Source of the DNA: Paenibacillus sediminis
GTDB taxonomy: Bacteria > Bacillota > Bacilli > Paenibacillales > Paenibacillaceae
Length of the DNA: 64,000 nt
Assembly: GCF_017873765.1 (NCBI RefSeq)
Contig: NZ_JAGGKP010000001.1
Location: 310,001 to 374,000 of the forward strand
Reading direction: 5' to 3'
Under the pieces are notes generated by a model that saw only the letters and a list, made by a program, of their open reading frames with translations, did not search any database and was not told the DNA's origin. Numbering within the stretch: the stretch's first letter is position 1; each line of letters begins with the position of its first letter. A program made the translations under genes and the position numbers. Of the stretch, positions 27,576 to 37,097 are shown in pieces.

Positions 27576-27596
27576 TCTTCATGAAATTTGTTTCTT

Positions 27597-27625
27597 TTGA
27601 CGATTGTCAGGTCATTGGTTACAAT
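27597..27625 (+). promoter_or_regulatory. Sigma-A promoter for bshC
   Basis: TTGACG (27597-27602), a 17-bp spacer and TACAAT (27620-27625), predicting a start about 30 nt before the bshC ATG. Confidence 0.75.
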
Positions 27626-27661
27626 CAAGGAGGGATTTTATTGTAGAAAGGGGGAACATCA

Positions 27662-29293
27662 ATGAATATTGTTCCGGAGCATTTGTCTGCTGCACAGCCG
27701 CTTGCTGAAGCTTTTCTAAGTCACTTTGATAAGGTTCAAGACTTATACGGACCTGATGCAAATAAACGCGAGAGTTGGGCAGCAAGAGCGGACTGGCTAG
27801 ATAATACGGAATTTAAACGAATTGATCGAAGCGCATTAGTACGATGTCTTCGTTTATATAACAAGCAACATAACGATTTTCAAGAAGTGAGTAAATCGCT
27901 TGATTTACTCGAGCAACCAGGAACGCTCGTCATTTCAGGCGGGCAACAAAGCGGAATATTCACTGGACCTCTTCTCGTTATTTATAAAGCAGTTACTATT
28001 ATTCAATCTGCAAGAGAAGCATCTTCTCTATTGGAACGTCCTGTTGTTCCATTGTTTTGGATCGCTGGTGAAGATCATGACTGGGATGAGGTTAATCATA
28101 CATATTTCCTTTCCCGTAATTTGCAAATTTCTAAACTGAAAATGGACCATCCTGGTGGAGCGCGCTCATCGGTTAGTTATACGCTTTTGAATCAAGAGTC
28201 ATGGAAAGAAGCTGTGCGGCAAATGTGCGACCTTCTCCCGGATTCCGAATTTAAGCCGTCACTCATCGATTTGCTCACGCGAGCGTCGATTGAATCGGAA
28301 AGCTTAAGTGATTGTTTTGCGAAAATAATGGGACAGTTGTTTGGACGATTTGGGCTCGTGCTTCTAGATTCAGCGGATCCCAATTTGCGCACAATTGAAA
28401 CTTCTGTTTTCGAAAGGATTATTTCCCAAAATGATGAATTGGAACAAGCCTATCACGCATCTGCAAAAGCTGTTCTAGATAAAGGCTATCCACTGCAAGC
28501 AGATGTAGCTGAGGGCGGGGCGAACCTGTTCTATATTCATGAAGGGGCACGTATATTGCTGTTTAAGCAGAATAGCAAGTTTACAGATCGTAGAGGAATC
28601 GTATCTTTTACCCGTGATGAATTGCTTGGTCTATTACAAGAACATCCTGAACGTTTCAGCAACAATGTGTTAACGAGACCGCTGATGCAGGAATCTTTGC
28701 TTCCGGTGCTCGGAACCGTATTAGGTACAGGGGAAATAGCCTATTGGTCTCTGACTCGAAAGGCGTTTCATGTATTAGGATTGGAGATGCCGATTATTGT
28801 TCCCCGCATGTCGTTTACGATGGTGGAAGGAACGATTCATAAGCATATGGTGAAATACAAGTTGTCTTTTCAAGATGTACAACATCATTTTGAAGAGAAA
28901 AGACAATCATGGCTTGCTTCACAGGACAAGATTAGCATCGATGAACAGTTCGCTAAAGTTCAAAAAATGTTTGAAGAGCAGTATGACGCTATTATCGAGC
29001 AGCTTGGCTCCATACAAGCAGGGTTAACTAAGCTTGGGGAAAATAATAAAGGAAAAATTGTTGAACAAATTCATTATTTGCAACATAAAGCGCAAGATGC
29101 GCTAGCTAAACAGAATGAAGCTGGGCTTAGACAGCTTGATCGGATCTACCACTCTTTATTTCCGTTAGGCAAACCGCAAGAGCGAGTGTATAATGTCTTT
29201 TATTATCTTAATCGCTACGGATATAGCTTTATTGATCTTCTGATGGAAATTCCATATCATTTCTCGGGAAATCATCAGGCAGTGTACCTATAA
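27662..29293 (+). CDS. bshC: Bacillithiol biosynthesis cysteine-adding enzyme BshC
   Basis: Catalyses the last step of bacillithiol synthesis, adding cysteine to glucosaminyl-malate. 543 residues, near the family norm. Recognisable motifs are LVISGGQQSGIFTGPLLVIYK and RPVVPLFWIAGEDHDWDEVNH in the Rossmann-like half, with a C-terminal coiled coil (about 400-500). Bacillithiol is the main low-molecular-weight thiol of many Firmicutes. Its place just upstream of mraZ matches B. subtilis yllA. RBS AAAGGGGGAAC. Confidence 0.95.
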   Translation: MNIVPEHLSAAQPLAEAFLSHFDKVQDLYGPDANKRESWAARADWLDNTEFKRIDRSALVRCLRLYNKQHNDFQEVSKSLDLLEQPGTLVISGGQQSGIFTGPLLVIYKAVTIIQSAREASSLLERPVVPLFWIAGEDHDWDEVNHTYFLSRNLQISKLKMDHPGGARSSVSYTLLNQESWKEAVRQMCDLLPDSEFKPSLIDLLTRASIESESLSDCFAKIMGQLFGRFGLVLLDSADPNLRTIETSVFERIISQNDELEQAYHASAKAVLDKGYPLQADVAEGGANLFYIHEGARILLFKQNSKFTDRRGIVSFTRDELLGLLQEHPERFSNNVLTRPLMQESLLPVLGTVLGTGEIAYWSLTRKAFHVLGLEMPIIVPRMSFTMVEGTIHKHMVKYKLSFQDVQHHFEEKRQSWLASQDKISIDEQFAKVQKMFEEQYDAIIEQLGSIQAGLTKLGENNKGKIVEQIHYLQHKAQDALAKQNEAGLRQLDRIYHSLFPLGKPQERVYNVFYYLNRYGYSFIDLLMEIPYHFSGNHQAVYL

Positions 29294-29350
29294 AGTTGTT
29301 TTTTTGAATGAATATATAGATATGACGAGTTGATTAGAGGAGGACATTTC

Positions 29351-30619
29351 ATGAGTGGATCATCGCTGCAAAATAGTATTGTAAAAGATATGCGACTCGC
29401 ATCAGAAGGTCATTTGAAAATTGATTGGGCAGAGGCGCATATGCCTGTACTTAGCCGTATTCGTAAACAGTTCGAAGCAGAGCAGCCGTTCAAAGGGCTT
29501 AAAGTTTCGATCGCGCTTCACTTAGAAGCGAAGACAGCTTACTTGGCAAAAGTCATACAAGCAGGCGGTGCTGAAGTAACGATTACGGGCAGTAATCCAT
29601 TATCTACACAGGATGATGTATGTGCAGCATTAGTAGAAGACGGAATCACTGTATTTGCTAAATATAACCCGGGTTCTGATGAATTTAAACAATTAATCGT
29701 GCGTGCACTTGAATCGAAGCCTGATTTGATCATTGATGACGGCGGTGATTTTATTACAATTCTTCATTCCGAACGCCCTGATTTATTGGAGAACATTCGC
29801 GGCGGTGCAGAGGAGACGACAACGGGTATTATTCGATTAAAGGCGCTTGATAAAGAGAAAAAATTGAAGATACCAATGGTTGCTGTAAACGATGCGTATT
29901 GCAAACATTTATTTGATAACCGCTACGGTACGGGTCAGTCCGTATTTGACGGGATCATGCGAACAACGAACCTTCTGATTGCAGGAAAGACAGTTGTTGT
30001 TGTAGGATACGGCTGGTGCGGTAAAGGTGTTGCGATGCGGGCGAAAGGACTTGGCGCTAAAGTGGTCGTAACGGAAGTGGATGCGATTAAAGCTGTCGAA
30101 GCGGTTATGGATGGTTTTGAAGTGATGCCGATGGTGGAAGCAGCTAAGATCGGTGATTTCTTCATTACTGTAACGGGTAATCGTGACGTAATTCGCGGAG
30201 AGCATTATGATGTCATGAAAGACGGCGCAATTTTGTCCAATGCAGGACACTTTGACGTTGAAGTGAACAAGCCGGAACTGGCCGAACGTTCCCAGTCTAT
30301 TCGTACAGTTCGCCGTAATATCGAAGAATATCATTTGAAGGACGGCCGCAAAATGTATATTCTTGCAGATGGACGTCTGGTCAACTTAGGAGCTGCGGAC
30401 GGTCACCCTGCGGAAATTATGGATATGACATTTGCACTTCAGGCTTTATCCTTGAAATACGTGAATGAACATTATAAAGAAATTGGCGGCACAGTAATCA
30501 ACGTTCCTTATGAATTAGATGAACAAGTAGCTCGTTTCAAGTTGGAAAGTATGGGCGTTTCAATCGATACATTGTCTGAAGCGCAAAAAGTGTATTTAGA
30601 AAGCTGGCAAACCAATTAA
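29351..30619 (+). CDS. ahcY: Adenosylhomocysteinase (S-adenosylhomocysteine hydrolase), short archaeal/Thermotoga-like form
   Basis: Hydrolyses S-adenosylhomocysteine to adenosine and homocysteine using bound NAD. 422 residues: substrate-domain motifs HLEAKTAYL, DDGGDFI (129-135), EETTTGI, and the catalytic Lys185/Asp189/Asn190 set in NDAYCKHLFDNRYGTG; NAD motif GYGWCGKG (219-226). It lacks the internal insert and the C-terminal Lys/Tyr tail of the animal enzyme, resembling archaeal and Thermotoga forms, some of which prefer S-inosylhomocysteine, so the exact substrate is open. ATG 29351 follows AGAGGAGG. It lies between bshC and mraZ, where B. subtilis has no such gene. Confidence 0.92.
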   Translation: MSGSSLQNSIVKDMRLASEGHLKIDWAEAHMPVLSRIRKQFEAEQPFKGLKVSIALHLEAKTAYLAKVIQAGGAEVTITGSNPLSTQDDVCAALVEDGITVFAKYNPGSDEFKQLIVRALESKPDLIIDDGGDFITILHSERPDLLENIRGGAEETTTGIIRLKALDKEKKLKIPMVAVNDAYCKHLFDNRYGTGQSVFDGIMRTTNLLIAGKTVVVVGYGWCGKGVAMRAKGLGAKVVVTEVDAIKAVEAVMDGFEVMPMVEAAKIGDFFITVTGNRDVIRGEHYDVMKDGAILSNAGHFDVEVNKPELAERSQSIRTVRRNIEEYHLKDGRKMYILADGRLVNLGAADGHPAEIMDMTFALQALSLKYVNEHYKEIGGTVINVPYELDEQVARFKLESMGVSIDTLSEAQKVYLESWQTN

Positions 30620-30670
30620 AAATGTGTAGTAAAAAATTACTAATTTTTAAATAGGTATTTATGCTTAATA

Positions 30671-30703
30671 AACCTCTCTTTCCCTTGGAAGGAGAGGTTT
30701 TCT
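30671..30703 (+). terminator. Terminator after ahcY
   Basis: Stem AACCTCTCTTTCC (30671-30683) with GGAAGGAGAGGTT (30687-30699), one mismatch, then a short T run. Confidence 0.8.
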
Positions 30704-30759
30704 GTTGTTTATTTACTCACCTTATTTTTCCAAAATCTTTTTTCTGGTTAAGAAGGATT

Positions 30760-30788
30760 TTGCTTTTGTGTGGAGAATCTAGTATTCT
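30760..30788 (+). promoter_or_regulatory. Candidate sigma-A promoter of the mraZ/dcw operon
   Basis: TTGCTT (30760-30765), a 17-bp spacer and TATTCT (30783-30788). The predicted start, near 30795, falls inside the MraZ box array. Confidence 0.55.
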
Positions 30789-30790
30789 TA

Positions 30791-30840
30791 AGTGGTGGAA
30801 AGTGGTGCAAAGTGGGAGACTGAGGGTAAGGAGTGGGAAT
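30791..30840 (+). promoter_or_regulatory. MraZ operator array in 10-bp phase
   Basis: Consecutive decamers read AGTGGTGGAA, AGTGGTGCAA, AGTGGGAGAC, TGAGGGTAAG and GAGTGGGAAT. The first three fit the AAAGTGG/GTGGG-type direct repeats known to bind MraZ in E. coli and Mycoplasma; the fourth is degenerate and the fifth overlaps the ribosome binding site. This suggests autorepression of the dcw operon. Confidence 0.75.
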
Positions 30841-30844
30841 GCCA

Positions 30845-31282
30845 ATGTTTATGGGAGAGTTTCAACATAGCATTGACGAAAAAGGTCGAATGATCATTCC
30901 GGCTAAATTCCGCGAACTTCTTGGTACCTCATTTGTAGTCACCCGCGGCCTAGACCAGTGTCTATTTATATACCCGCTTGAAGAATGGGCTGTGCTTGAG
31001 CAGAAGCTTAAGACACTTCCTTTGATGAAATCTGATGCTCGTGCATTTACTCGCTTTTTTTTCTCAGGAGCTACAGAATGTGAATGGGATAAACAGGGCA
31101 GGGTAAATCTACCGGCGAATTTACGGCAGTACGCGAAGCTGGAGAAGGATTGTGTTGTGCTCGGCGTGTCGAATCGAGTGGAAATTTGGAGTAAGGACAT
31201 ATGGGAGCATTACTTCCAGCAATCCGAAGATACGTTTAATGAAATCGCGGAGAAGCTGGTTGATTTCAATTTCGATTTATAG
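30845..31282 (+). CDS. mraZ: Transcriptional regulator MraZ
   Basis: An AbrB-like DNA-binding protein that represses its own division and cell-wall operon. 145 residues with two tandem swapped-hairpin units, each marked by a DxKGR motif: [15 protein letters not shown] and [14 protein letters not shown], separated by [18 protein letters not shown] 30845 gives the family-typical opening [14 protein letters not shown] 30839 has better spacing to AAGGAG and would add two residues. Confidence 0.95.
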   Translation: MFMGEFQHSIDEKGRMIIPAKFRELLGTSFVVTRGLDQCLFIYPLEEWAVLEQKLKTLPLMKSDARAFTRFFFSGATECEWDKQGRVNLPANLRQYAKLEKDCVVLGVSNRVEIWSKDIWEHYFQQSEDTFNEIAEKLVDFNFDL

Positions 31283-31300
31283 AGTCTGGAGGGCTACAGC

Positions 31301-32251
31301 TTGTTTCATCACATCACAGTGCTTAAAGAAGAGGCGACAGAAGGGCTGCGCATCAAACCTGACGGTATTTATGTGGACTGTACATTAGGCGGCGGAGGTC
31401 ATACCTCTGTTATAGCGTCTAAGCTAGGACCTTCCGGCCGAATTATTGCTCTTGACCAAGATGACTGGGCGCTAAATAACGCTAAAGAAAAATTAGCGGA
31501 TTATAAGGGCCAGCTTACATTGGTAAAGACAAATTTCAGGCATTTGGAACAAGTGCTTAGAGATCTTGATGTACCACAGAAGGATGGAATTCCACAGGTT
31601 GATGGTGTGCTGTTTGATTTAGGCGTTTCTTCACCCCAGTTCGACGAAGGCGAAAGAGGATTCAGCTACAATCATGACGCCCCTCTCGATATGAGAATGG
31701 ACCAGTCATCTTCTTTAACCGCACAAGAAATAGTAAACGAATGGTCAGAACAAGAAATAGCACGAATTTTATACCAATATGGTGAAGAGAAGTTTTCGAG
31801 AAGAATAGCTAAAATTATCGTTAACAGACGGGCTGAACGGCCGATTGAAACGACAGGTGAATTGGTGGAAATTATTAAGGAAGGCATTCCGGCTGCTGCG
31901 CGCAGAACGGGAGGACATCCTGCCAAACGAAGTTTTCAGGCGCTCCGTATAGCAGTAAATGATGAGCTTGGAGCATTTGAGGATGGACTGGAACAAGCGA
32001 TTCGTTGCTTGGCACCAGGAGGCCGAATTTCGGTTATTACCTTTCACTCGCTCGAAGATCGCCTGTGTAAGCAGACGTTTGCGAAATATGTTGAAAAATG
32101 TACTTGTCCGCCTGATTTTCCAATGTGCGTTTGCGGAGGCCAGGGGACTTTGAAATTAGTAAATCGGAAACCTCTTGTAGCATCAGAGGCGGAGCTTTCA
32201 CAGAACCCGCGTGCGCGATCAGCTAAATTGCGCATTGCAGAGAAATTATAA
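31301..32251 (+). CDS. rsmH: 16S rRNA (cytosine1402-N4)-methyltransferase RsmH
   Basis: Uses S-adenosylmethionine to methylate C1402 in the ribosomal decoding centre. 316 residues. The SAM motif [11 protein letters not shown] is at about 25-35, followed by [26 protein letters not shown] and [13 protein letters not shown], all family hallmarks. TTG start with GGAGGG seven bases upstream, 18 nt after mraZ. Confidence 0.97.
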   Translation: MFHHITVLKEEATEGLRIKPDGIYVDCTLGGGGHTSVIASKLGPSGRIIALDQDDWALNNAKEKLADYKGQLTLVKTNFRHLEQVLRDLDVPQKDGIPQVDGVLFDLGVSSPQFDEGERGFSYNHDAPLDMRMDQSSSLTAQEIVNEWSEQEIARILYQYGEEKFSRRIAKIIVNRRAERPIETTGELVEIIKEGIPAAARRTGGHPAKRSFQALRIAVNDELGAFEDGLEQAIRCLAPGGRISVITFHSLEDRLCKQTFAKYVEKCTCPPDFPMCVCGGQGTLKLVNRKPLVASEAELSQNPRARSAKLRIAEKL

Positions 32252-32270
32252 AAGGCGGAGGCGATACAAA

Positions 32271-32705
32271 GTGGCTTATATGCGTGGTAACTTAGCAGTA
32301 AAAGAGAAGTCATCGGAACGCGTTTCTCAGCGATATCGTGAAACCACGAAAGTGGTCACCCGCCGATCTCCGCTTCCGATGAAAGAGAAGCTAGTAGCAA
32401 TACTAACTGTAATGGTATGTGTTGCGATTGCGGGCTTAATTATTTGGCGTTATGCCTTAATCTATGATCTGAATATGCAAATTCAGAATGCAGACCGCAA
32501 TATTACAGACATGAAGCAGCAAGTTACATTGCTTCAGTTACAGAAACAGAAGCTTGAAGATCGCATTGCGGAAGAAGCCGTTTCACTAGGATATGTAACA
32601 TCGGATGGACAACAAGTTATTGACGTTTCCCCGCGTATGGATGGAACCACTGCTGAAGAAAGTACATCCAAAAAGTCTGTATCATCCTCAGTGGCACAAA
32701 AATAA
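32271..32705 (+). CDS. ftsL: Cell division protein FtsL
   Basis: Short bitopic divisome protein that partners DivIC and DivIB and controls septal synthesis. 144 residues: a basic cytoplasmic N-terminus, one helix (about 41-59), and an extracytoplasmic leucine-zipper-like coiled coil (about 65-105). The GTG at 32271 has GGCGGAGG upstream; the frame runs further left into rsmH without a start signal. Identified by topology and position. Confidence 0.88.
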   Translation: MAYMRGNLAVKEKSSERVSQRYRETTKVVTRRSPLPMKEKLVAILTVMVCVAIAGLIIWRYALIYDLNMQIQNADRNITDMKQQVTLLQLQKQKLEDRIAEEAVSLGYVTSDGQQVIDVSPRMDGTTAEESTSKKSVSSSVAQK

Positions 32706-32724
32706 CGGTGAAGAGGTTTAATGT

Positions 32725-34974
32725 ATGGTTAAGAGAATAAAACTTCGCACACTGCTTATAGGGGGATTAATCACCCTCTTTTTTGTTGTTTTAATAGGAA
32801 GAGTGTTCTGGATTCAAGTTGTTAACGGGAATTTTTGGCAGAAAACTGCAGAGGATACTTGGTCGCATTTGAAAGAGATCCCTGCTAAAAGAGGCACGAT
32901 AACAGATCGTAACGGGGATGTTCTTGCGATTGATGCCCCGGCATACACGGTAGCTGTTAATCCCAAAATTATTCACAGCAACAATTTGGAAAATGAAGTG
33001 GTTCAGAAGCTGCATGAACTGCTGGGTAAGCCAGAAGATGAACTTCGTGCCTTAGTAACAGCTAAGAAAAATACGGGAGAGTTCTACGCTCAGCGTGAAG
33101 TTCGTAATGAAGGCTGGAAAATCGATCAGGATCTTGCTGATAAAGTGACCGCTCTTATCGATGAAATGAAAGACGAACATAAATTTAAGGATGCAAGCGA
33201 TGTGGGTATTACGCTTATTAAAGAGGAAAGACGTTATTATCCTAAAAATAATTTAGCTTCTCATATTCTAGGTTATACAGATCGCGAAGGGAATGCGGTT
33301 GCTGGCATTGAAGCTCTCTATGACAGTCAGTTAAAAGGTACACCAGGTTCAATTTATTACGAGAGCGATAATAAAGGTTATAAGCTGCCCTCAGCCAAAG
33401 AGGTATATAAGCCAGCGAGAGATGGTAAAAATTTAAAGCTGACGATTGACAGCACAATTCAGTATTATATCCAAGAGGCGATGAAAGAAGCTTACGCGAA
33501 ATATCAGCCAATAAGTATGACGGTTATTGCTGCAGATCCGAAGACGATGGAAATTTTGGGCCTCGCGAATATGCCGGACTTTAATCCGAACGATTATTGG
33601 GACACTGCCGAGCAGAAAGACTTCTACAACCATGCCGTAAGATCTACATATGAACCAGGTTCCACGTTTAAAATTGTGACCCTGGCTGGCGCAGTACAAG
33701 AAGGTTTGTTTAATCCAAACGCAACCTTTATGTCAGGAAGTATTACGATTAAAGGGTCTACGATCCACGATGTTAAAAGAGGCGGCTGGGGTGAGATTAC
33801 TTACCTCGATGGGGTAAAACGATCCAGTAACGTCGGTTTTGTTCATCTCGGATATGAAATGCTGGGTGAGGAAAGGCTTCGTAAGTATATCGACAACTTT
33901 GGCTTCGGACAAAAAACAGGAATTGACCTTCCGGGTGAGGCAACAGGGCAAGTGAGTTTCCATTATCCAATTGAAGTCGCTACTGCAGCATATGGACACG
34001 GTAAACTTACGGTTACACCGATTCAACAGGTCGCAGCTGTAGCTGCTGTTGCTAATGGGGGTAAGTTGCTTGTTCCGCATGTTGTGAAAGAGATTACTGA
34101 TCCTACGACGGGGAAAACCGTTAAGGTTGGAGTTAAAGAAGTTCGCCGGGTTCTAACACCTGAGAAAGCGAAAGAAGTCAGCGGTTACTTGGAGCAAGTC
34201 GTAGCTGACCAAGAGATTGGTACGGGACGGCATGCCTACATCGAAGGTTACCGAGTAGCAGGAAAGACAGGGACGGCAGTAAAAGTTGTGAACGGTAAAT
34301 ATGACTACACGAAACAAGTCGTCTCCTTCATAGGCTACGCACCGGTAGAAGATCCGAAGATCGTCGTTCTTGTTCTTATTGATGAACCGAAGGACTCCGC
34401 ATTAGGAGGCGGTACGGCCGCGGCTCCTGTCTTCAAAAAAATTGTGAGCCAAACTCTTCAATACATGGGTGTGCCTAAGACGGTGAATGCCAATCCATCT
34501 TCTAAAGGATCAAACGTGGATATGGAGCAGAAGATGACCGTGCCTAATCTGAAAGATATGACTACATCGAATGCTCGAACGAAACTGATGAATGAAGGAA
34601 TTGCCTTCGAAACTCTAGGAAGCGGCAGCACCGTCATCGCACAATATCCTAAAGAGGGCACAACTATGACTTCTAGTCAGCGTATATATTTATTGACCGA
34701 GCAAAGTGATAACATGAAGATACCGAACCTAACAGGCTCATCGCTGCGTGATGCACTTGAAGTGCTGACACTGATGAAAGTCTCTGTCAGTGTATCAGGC
34801 GAAGGGTTTGTAGTGAATCAAGAAGAGAGTATGAAGAATGGGAACAGGTATGTGAAGTTGACTTTGCGGCCAGTCGCTGAAGGTGTCAAAGCTACTGAAG
34901 GCGGCAATGCTACTGAAGCCGAGAAGCCGTCTTCTGATCAGGGCACTGTTCAGACGGATAAAGGCCAAGAATAG
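32725..34974 (+). CDS. pbpB: Penicillin-binding protein 2B, septal transpeptidase
   Basis: Cross-links peptidoglycan at the division septum. 749 residues: one N-terminal helix (about 10-27), a dimerisation domain, and a transpeptidase with Ser313 in STFK, SSN at 367-369 and KTGT from Lys514. Two C-terminal PASTA domains (about 597-725) follow, then an acidic Glu/Thr tail. Having PASTA domains and lying directly before spoVD mark it as the vegetative division enzyme. 20 nt after ftsL. Confidence 0.95.
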   Translation: MVKRIKLRTLLIGGLITLFFVVLIGRVFWIQVVNGNFWQKTAEDTWSHLKEIPAKRGTITDRNGDVLAIDAPAYTVAVNPKIIHSNNLENEVVQKLHELLGKPEDELRALVTAKKNTGEFYAQREVRNEGWKIDQDLADKVTALIDEMKDEHKFKDASDVGITLIKEERRYYPKNNLASHILGYTDREGNAVAGIEALYDSQLKGTPGSIYYESDNKGYKLPSAKEVYKPARDGKNLKLTIDSTIQYYIQEAMKEAYAKYQPISMTVIAADPKTMEILGLANMPDFNPNDYWDTAEQKDFYNHAVRSTYEPGSTFKIVTLAGAVQEGLFNPNATFMSGSITIKGSTIHDVKRGGWGEITYLDGVKRSSNVGFVHLGYEMLGEERLRKYIDNFGFGQKTGIDLPGEATGQVSFHYPIEVATAAYGHGKLTVTPIQQVAAVAAVANGGKLLVPHVVKEITDPTTGKTVKVGVKEVRRVLTPEKAKEVSGYLEQVVADQEIGTGRHAYIEGYRVAGKTGTAVKVVNGKYDYTKQVVSFIGYAPVEDPKIVVLVLIDEPKDSALGGGTAAAPVFKKIVSQTLQYMGVPKTVNANPSSKGSNVDMEQKMTVPNLKDMTTSNARTKLMNEGIAFETLGSGSTVIAQYPKEGTTMTSSQRIYLLTEQSDNMKIPNLTGSSLRDALEVLTLMKVSVSVSGEGFVVNQEESMKNGNRYVKLTLRPVAEGVKATEGGNATEAEKPSSDQGTVQTDKGQE

Positions 34975-35055
34975 CTTGTTCTAACCTCTAATTGTCCCGA
35001 ATAGTCATGATATGAAACCGTTCATGATATTTGGGTCGATGTAGGAGGTAGAATC

Positions 35056-37011
35056 ATGAAAATTTCAAATGTCACTTTAAGACGAAGATTATTTTGGATG
35101 CTTGTTATATTAGCTGTTCTATTTATTAGCCTTATCGTACGACTGGCATATGTTCAACTTGGACAAGGTGACAAGCTGTCTGCTGAAGCTGAGGATTTAT
35201 GGCGCAGAAATATTCCTGTGACCGCTAAACGCGGCGAAATCCAAGACCGAAATGGGACTGTGCTTGCCTACAATGTTACATCACCAACCGTTATGGCGGT
35301 TCCAGTTCAAATTAAGGACAAAGAAGCGACAGCTCGTGCGCTTGCTCCTTTACTTGACATGAGCGAAGAAAGTATACTGAAGTCAATTAAGAAACAACAA
35401 ATGATTGTTCTTCTAAAACCCGGCGGTCGCAAAATTACGATGGAGAAGGCTCAGAAAATTCGTGATTTAAATCTGCCGGGTATCGTTGTTGCTGAGGACA
35501 ATAAAAGGTACTACCCATTTGGTGACTTTGCTGCACATATTCTGGGCTTCACAGGAATTGATAATCAAGGGCTAACCGGTGTGGAGCAGAAGTACGATGA
35601 TAAGCTCAAGGGAATTAACGGCAGTATTTCATTTCTGTCTGACGCAGCAGGCCGTCTCATGCCAGGATCTTCAGAGAAATACTCTAAGCCAAAAGATGGG
35701 CTGAACTTACAGCTTACGATTGATAAGAACATTCAGAGCATTATGGAACGTGAGCTTGATCAGACGATGGTTAAGTATCAGGCGAATGGCGCTTGGTCCA
35801 TTGCAATGGACCCGAATACGGGCGAAATTCTAGCAATGGCAAGCAGACCAGGTTATGAGCCGGGGAATTACAAAGAATATCCGTCTGAAGTATACAACCG
35901 AAATTTGCCGATTTGGATGACCTATGAGCCGGGTTCTACTTTTAAAATCATTACTCTTGCTGCTTCACTCCAAGAGAAGAAGGTGGATCTTAAGAACGAA
36001 CGTTTCTTTGATCCTGGCTTTGCGAAAGTTGCCGGAGCTAGCTTACGGTGCTGGAAGAGAGGCGGGCACGGCAGTCAAACGTTTCTGCAAGTTGTAGAAA
36101 ACTCTTGCAACCCTGGCTTTGTAGAATTAGGCCAGCGGCTTGGGAAAGAAACATTGTTCAGCTATATTCGTAATTTCGGATTCGGTACCAAGACGGGCAT
36201 CGATCTGAACGGTGAAGAGAATGGGATATTGTTTAAGCTTTCACAAGTCGGTCCAGTTGAGCTTGCAACGACTGCCTTCGGTCAAGGGGTGTCTGTCACA
36301 CCGATTCAGCAGGTTGCTGCTGTGTCTGCGGCAATTAACGGAGGAAAGCTTTATAAGCCCCATGTTGCGAAAGCGTGGGTCAATCCGGATACAGGTAGCG
36401 TGGTTGAGAACATTGAACCTGAGCTCGTTCGCCAAGTGATCTCTGAGGACACCTCTCGTCAAGTGCGAGAGGCGCTTGAAAGCGTCGTTGCGAACGGAAC
36501 TGGCGGCAATGCCTTTATTGACGGCTACCGTGTTGGCGGAAAGACAGGAACTGCGCAAAAGGTTATAAATGGACATTATTCAGCCAGTGAACATATTGTA
36601 TCTTTTATTGGCTTTGCACCTGCAGATGATCCGAAAATTATCGTGTATACAGCTGTAGACAACCCAAAAGGGATTCAATTCGGCGGTGTCGTTGCCGCGC
36701 CGATTGTTCAAAATATTTTGGAGGATGCGCTTCACGTAATGAATGTCCCTCCTCGCAAAGATCAAATGAACAAAAAGTATAAATATGGCGAGACACCAAT
36801 CGTAACGGTACCCGATCTAGTAGGTGCAACGGTTCAAGATTTATATGAAGATTTGAACATGAATTTTATGCTCGCTAAATCCGGTTCTGGCAATGTTGTT
36901 ATTAACCAAGCACCGAAGCCGGGTGCGCGTGTGCCGAAAGGCTCTACAATTCGAATTTATTTAGGCAATATGGACGAAGAAAGCGATTCGCACTCGCATC
37001 AGGGTCAGTAG
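35056..37011 (+). CDS. spoVD: Sporulation-specific penicillin-binding protein SpoVD
   Basis: Transpeptidase for spore cortex peptidoglycan. 651 residues: N-terminal helix (about 12-31), Ser294 in STFK, SCN motif at 350-352, KTGTA, and one C-terminal PASTA domain. Cys332 (in SLRCWKRGGHG) and Cys351 occupy the positions of the redox-sensitive cysteine pair that StoA keeps reduced in B. subtilis. The upstream 80 bp holds a 9-bp direct repeat, TCATGATAT, at 35005 and 35022, of unknown meaning; I could not fit a clean sigma-E promoter. Confidence 0.95.
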   Translation: MKISNVTLRRRLFWMLVILAVLFISLIVRLAYVQLGQGDKLSAEAEDLWRRNIPVTAKRGEIQDRNGTVLAYNVTSPTVMAVPVQIKDKEATARALAPLLDMSEESILKSIKKQQMIVLLKPGGRKITMEKAQKIRDLNLPGIVVAEDNKRYYPFGDFAAHILGFTGIDNQGLTGVEQKYDDKLKGINGSISFLSDAAGRLMPGSSEKYSKPKDGLNLQLTIDKNIQSIMERELDQTMVKYQANGAWSIAMDPNTGEILAMASRPGYEPGNYKEYPSEVYNRNLPIWMTYEPGSTFKIITLAASLQEKKVDLKNERFFDPGFAKVAGASLRCWKRGGHGSQTFLQVVENSCNPGFVELGQRLGKETLFSYIRNFGFGTKTGIDLNGEENGILFKLSQVGPVELATTAFGQGVSVTPIQQVAAVSAAINGGKLYKPHVAKAWVNPDTGSVVENIEPELVRQVISEDTSRQVREALESVVANGTGGNAFIDGYRVGGKTGTAQKVINGHYSASEHIVSFIGFAPADDPKIIVYTAVDNPKGIQFGGVVAAPIVQNILEDALHVMNVPPRKDQMNKKYKYGETPIVTVPDLVGATVQDLYEDLNMNFMLAKSGSGNVVINQAPKPGARVPKGSTIRIYLGNMDEESDSHSHQGQ

Positions 37012-37056
37012 TCCGTATATTACTTTGAAAATCGTAATTTTTGACTGTTTTTTGAC

Positions 37057-37062
37057 TATAAT
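37057..37062 (+). promoter_or_regulatory. Possible murE promoter -10 element
   Basis: Consensus TATAAT 36 bp before the murE ATG, preceded by two TTTTGACT copies at 10-12 bp spacing. No -35 element at the normal distance is good, so this is tentative. Confidence 0.35.
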
Positions 37063-37097
37063 GAAGAAATGAATATAAGGCGGAGGGATCTCCTATC

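Noticed and set aside
29294-29350. SAM or SAH riboswitch before the adenosylhomocysteinase gene
   Set aside because: Only 57 bp separate it from bshC and no aptamer motif is visible.
30661-30870. 69-codon frame before mraZ
   Set aside because: It runs through the ahcY terminator, the promoter and the MraZ boxes; no binding site.
34975-35055. Sigma-E promoter before spoVD
   Set aside because: The TCATGATAT repeats give only five of eight matches to the -10 element and no -35 at the right distance.
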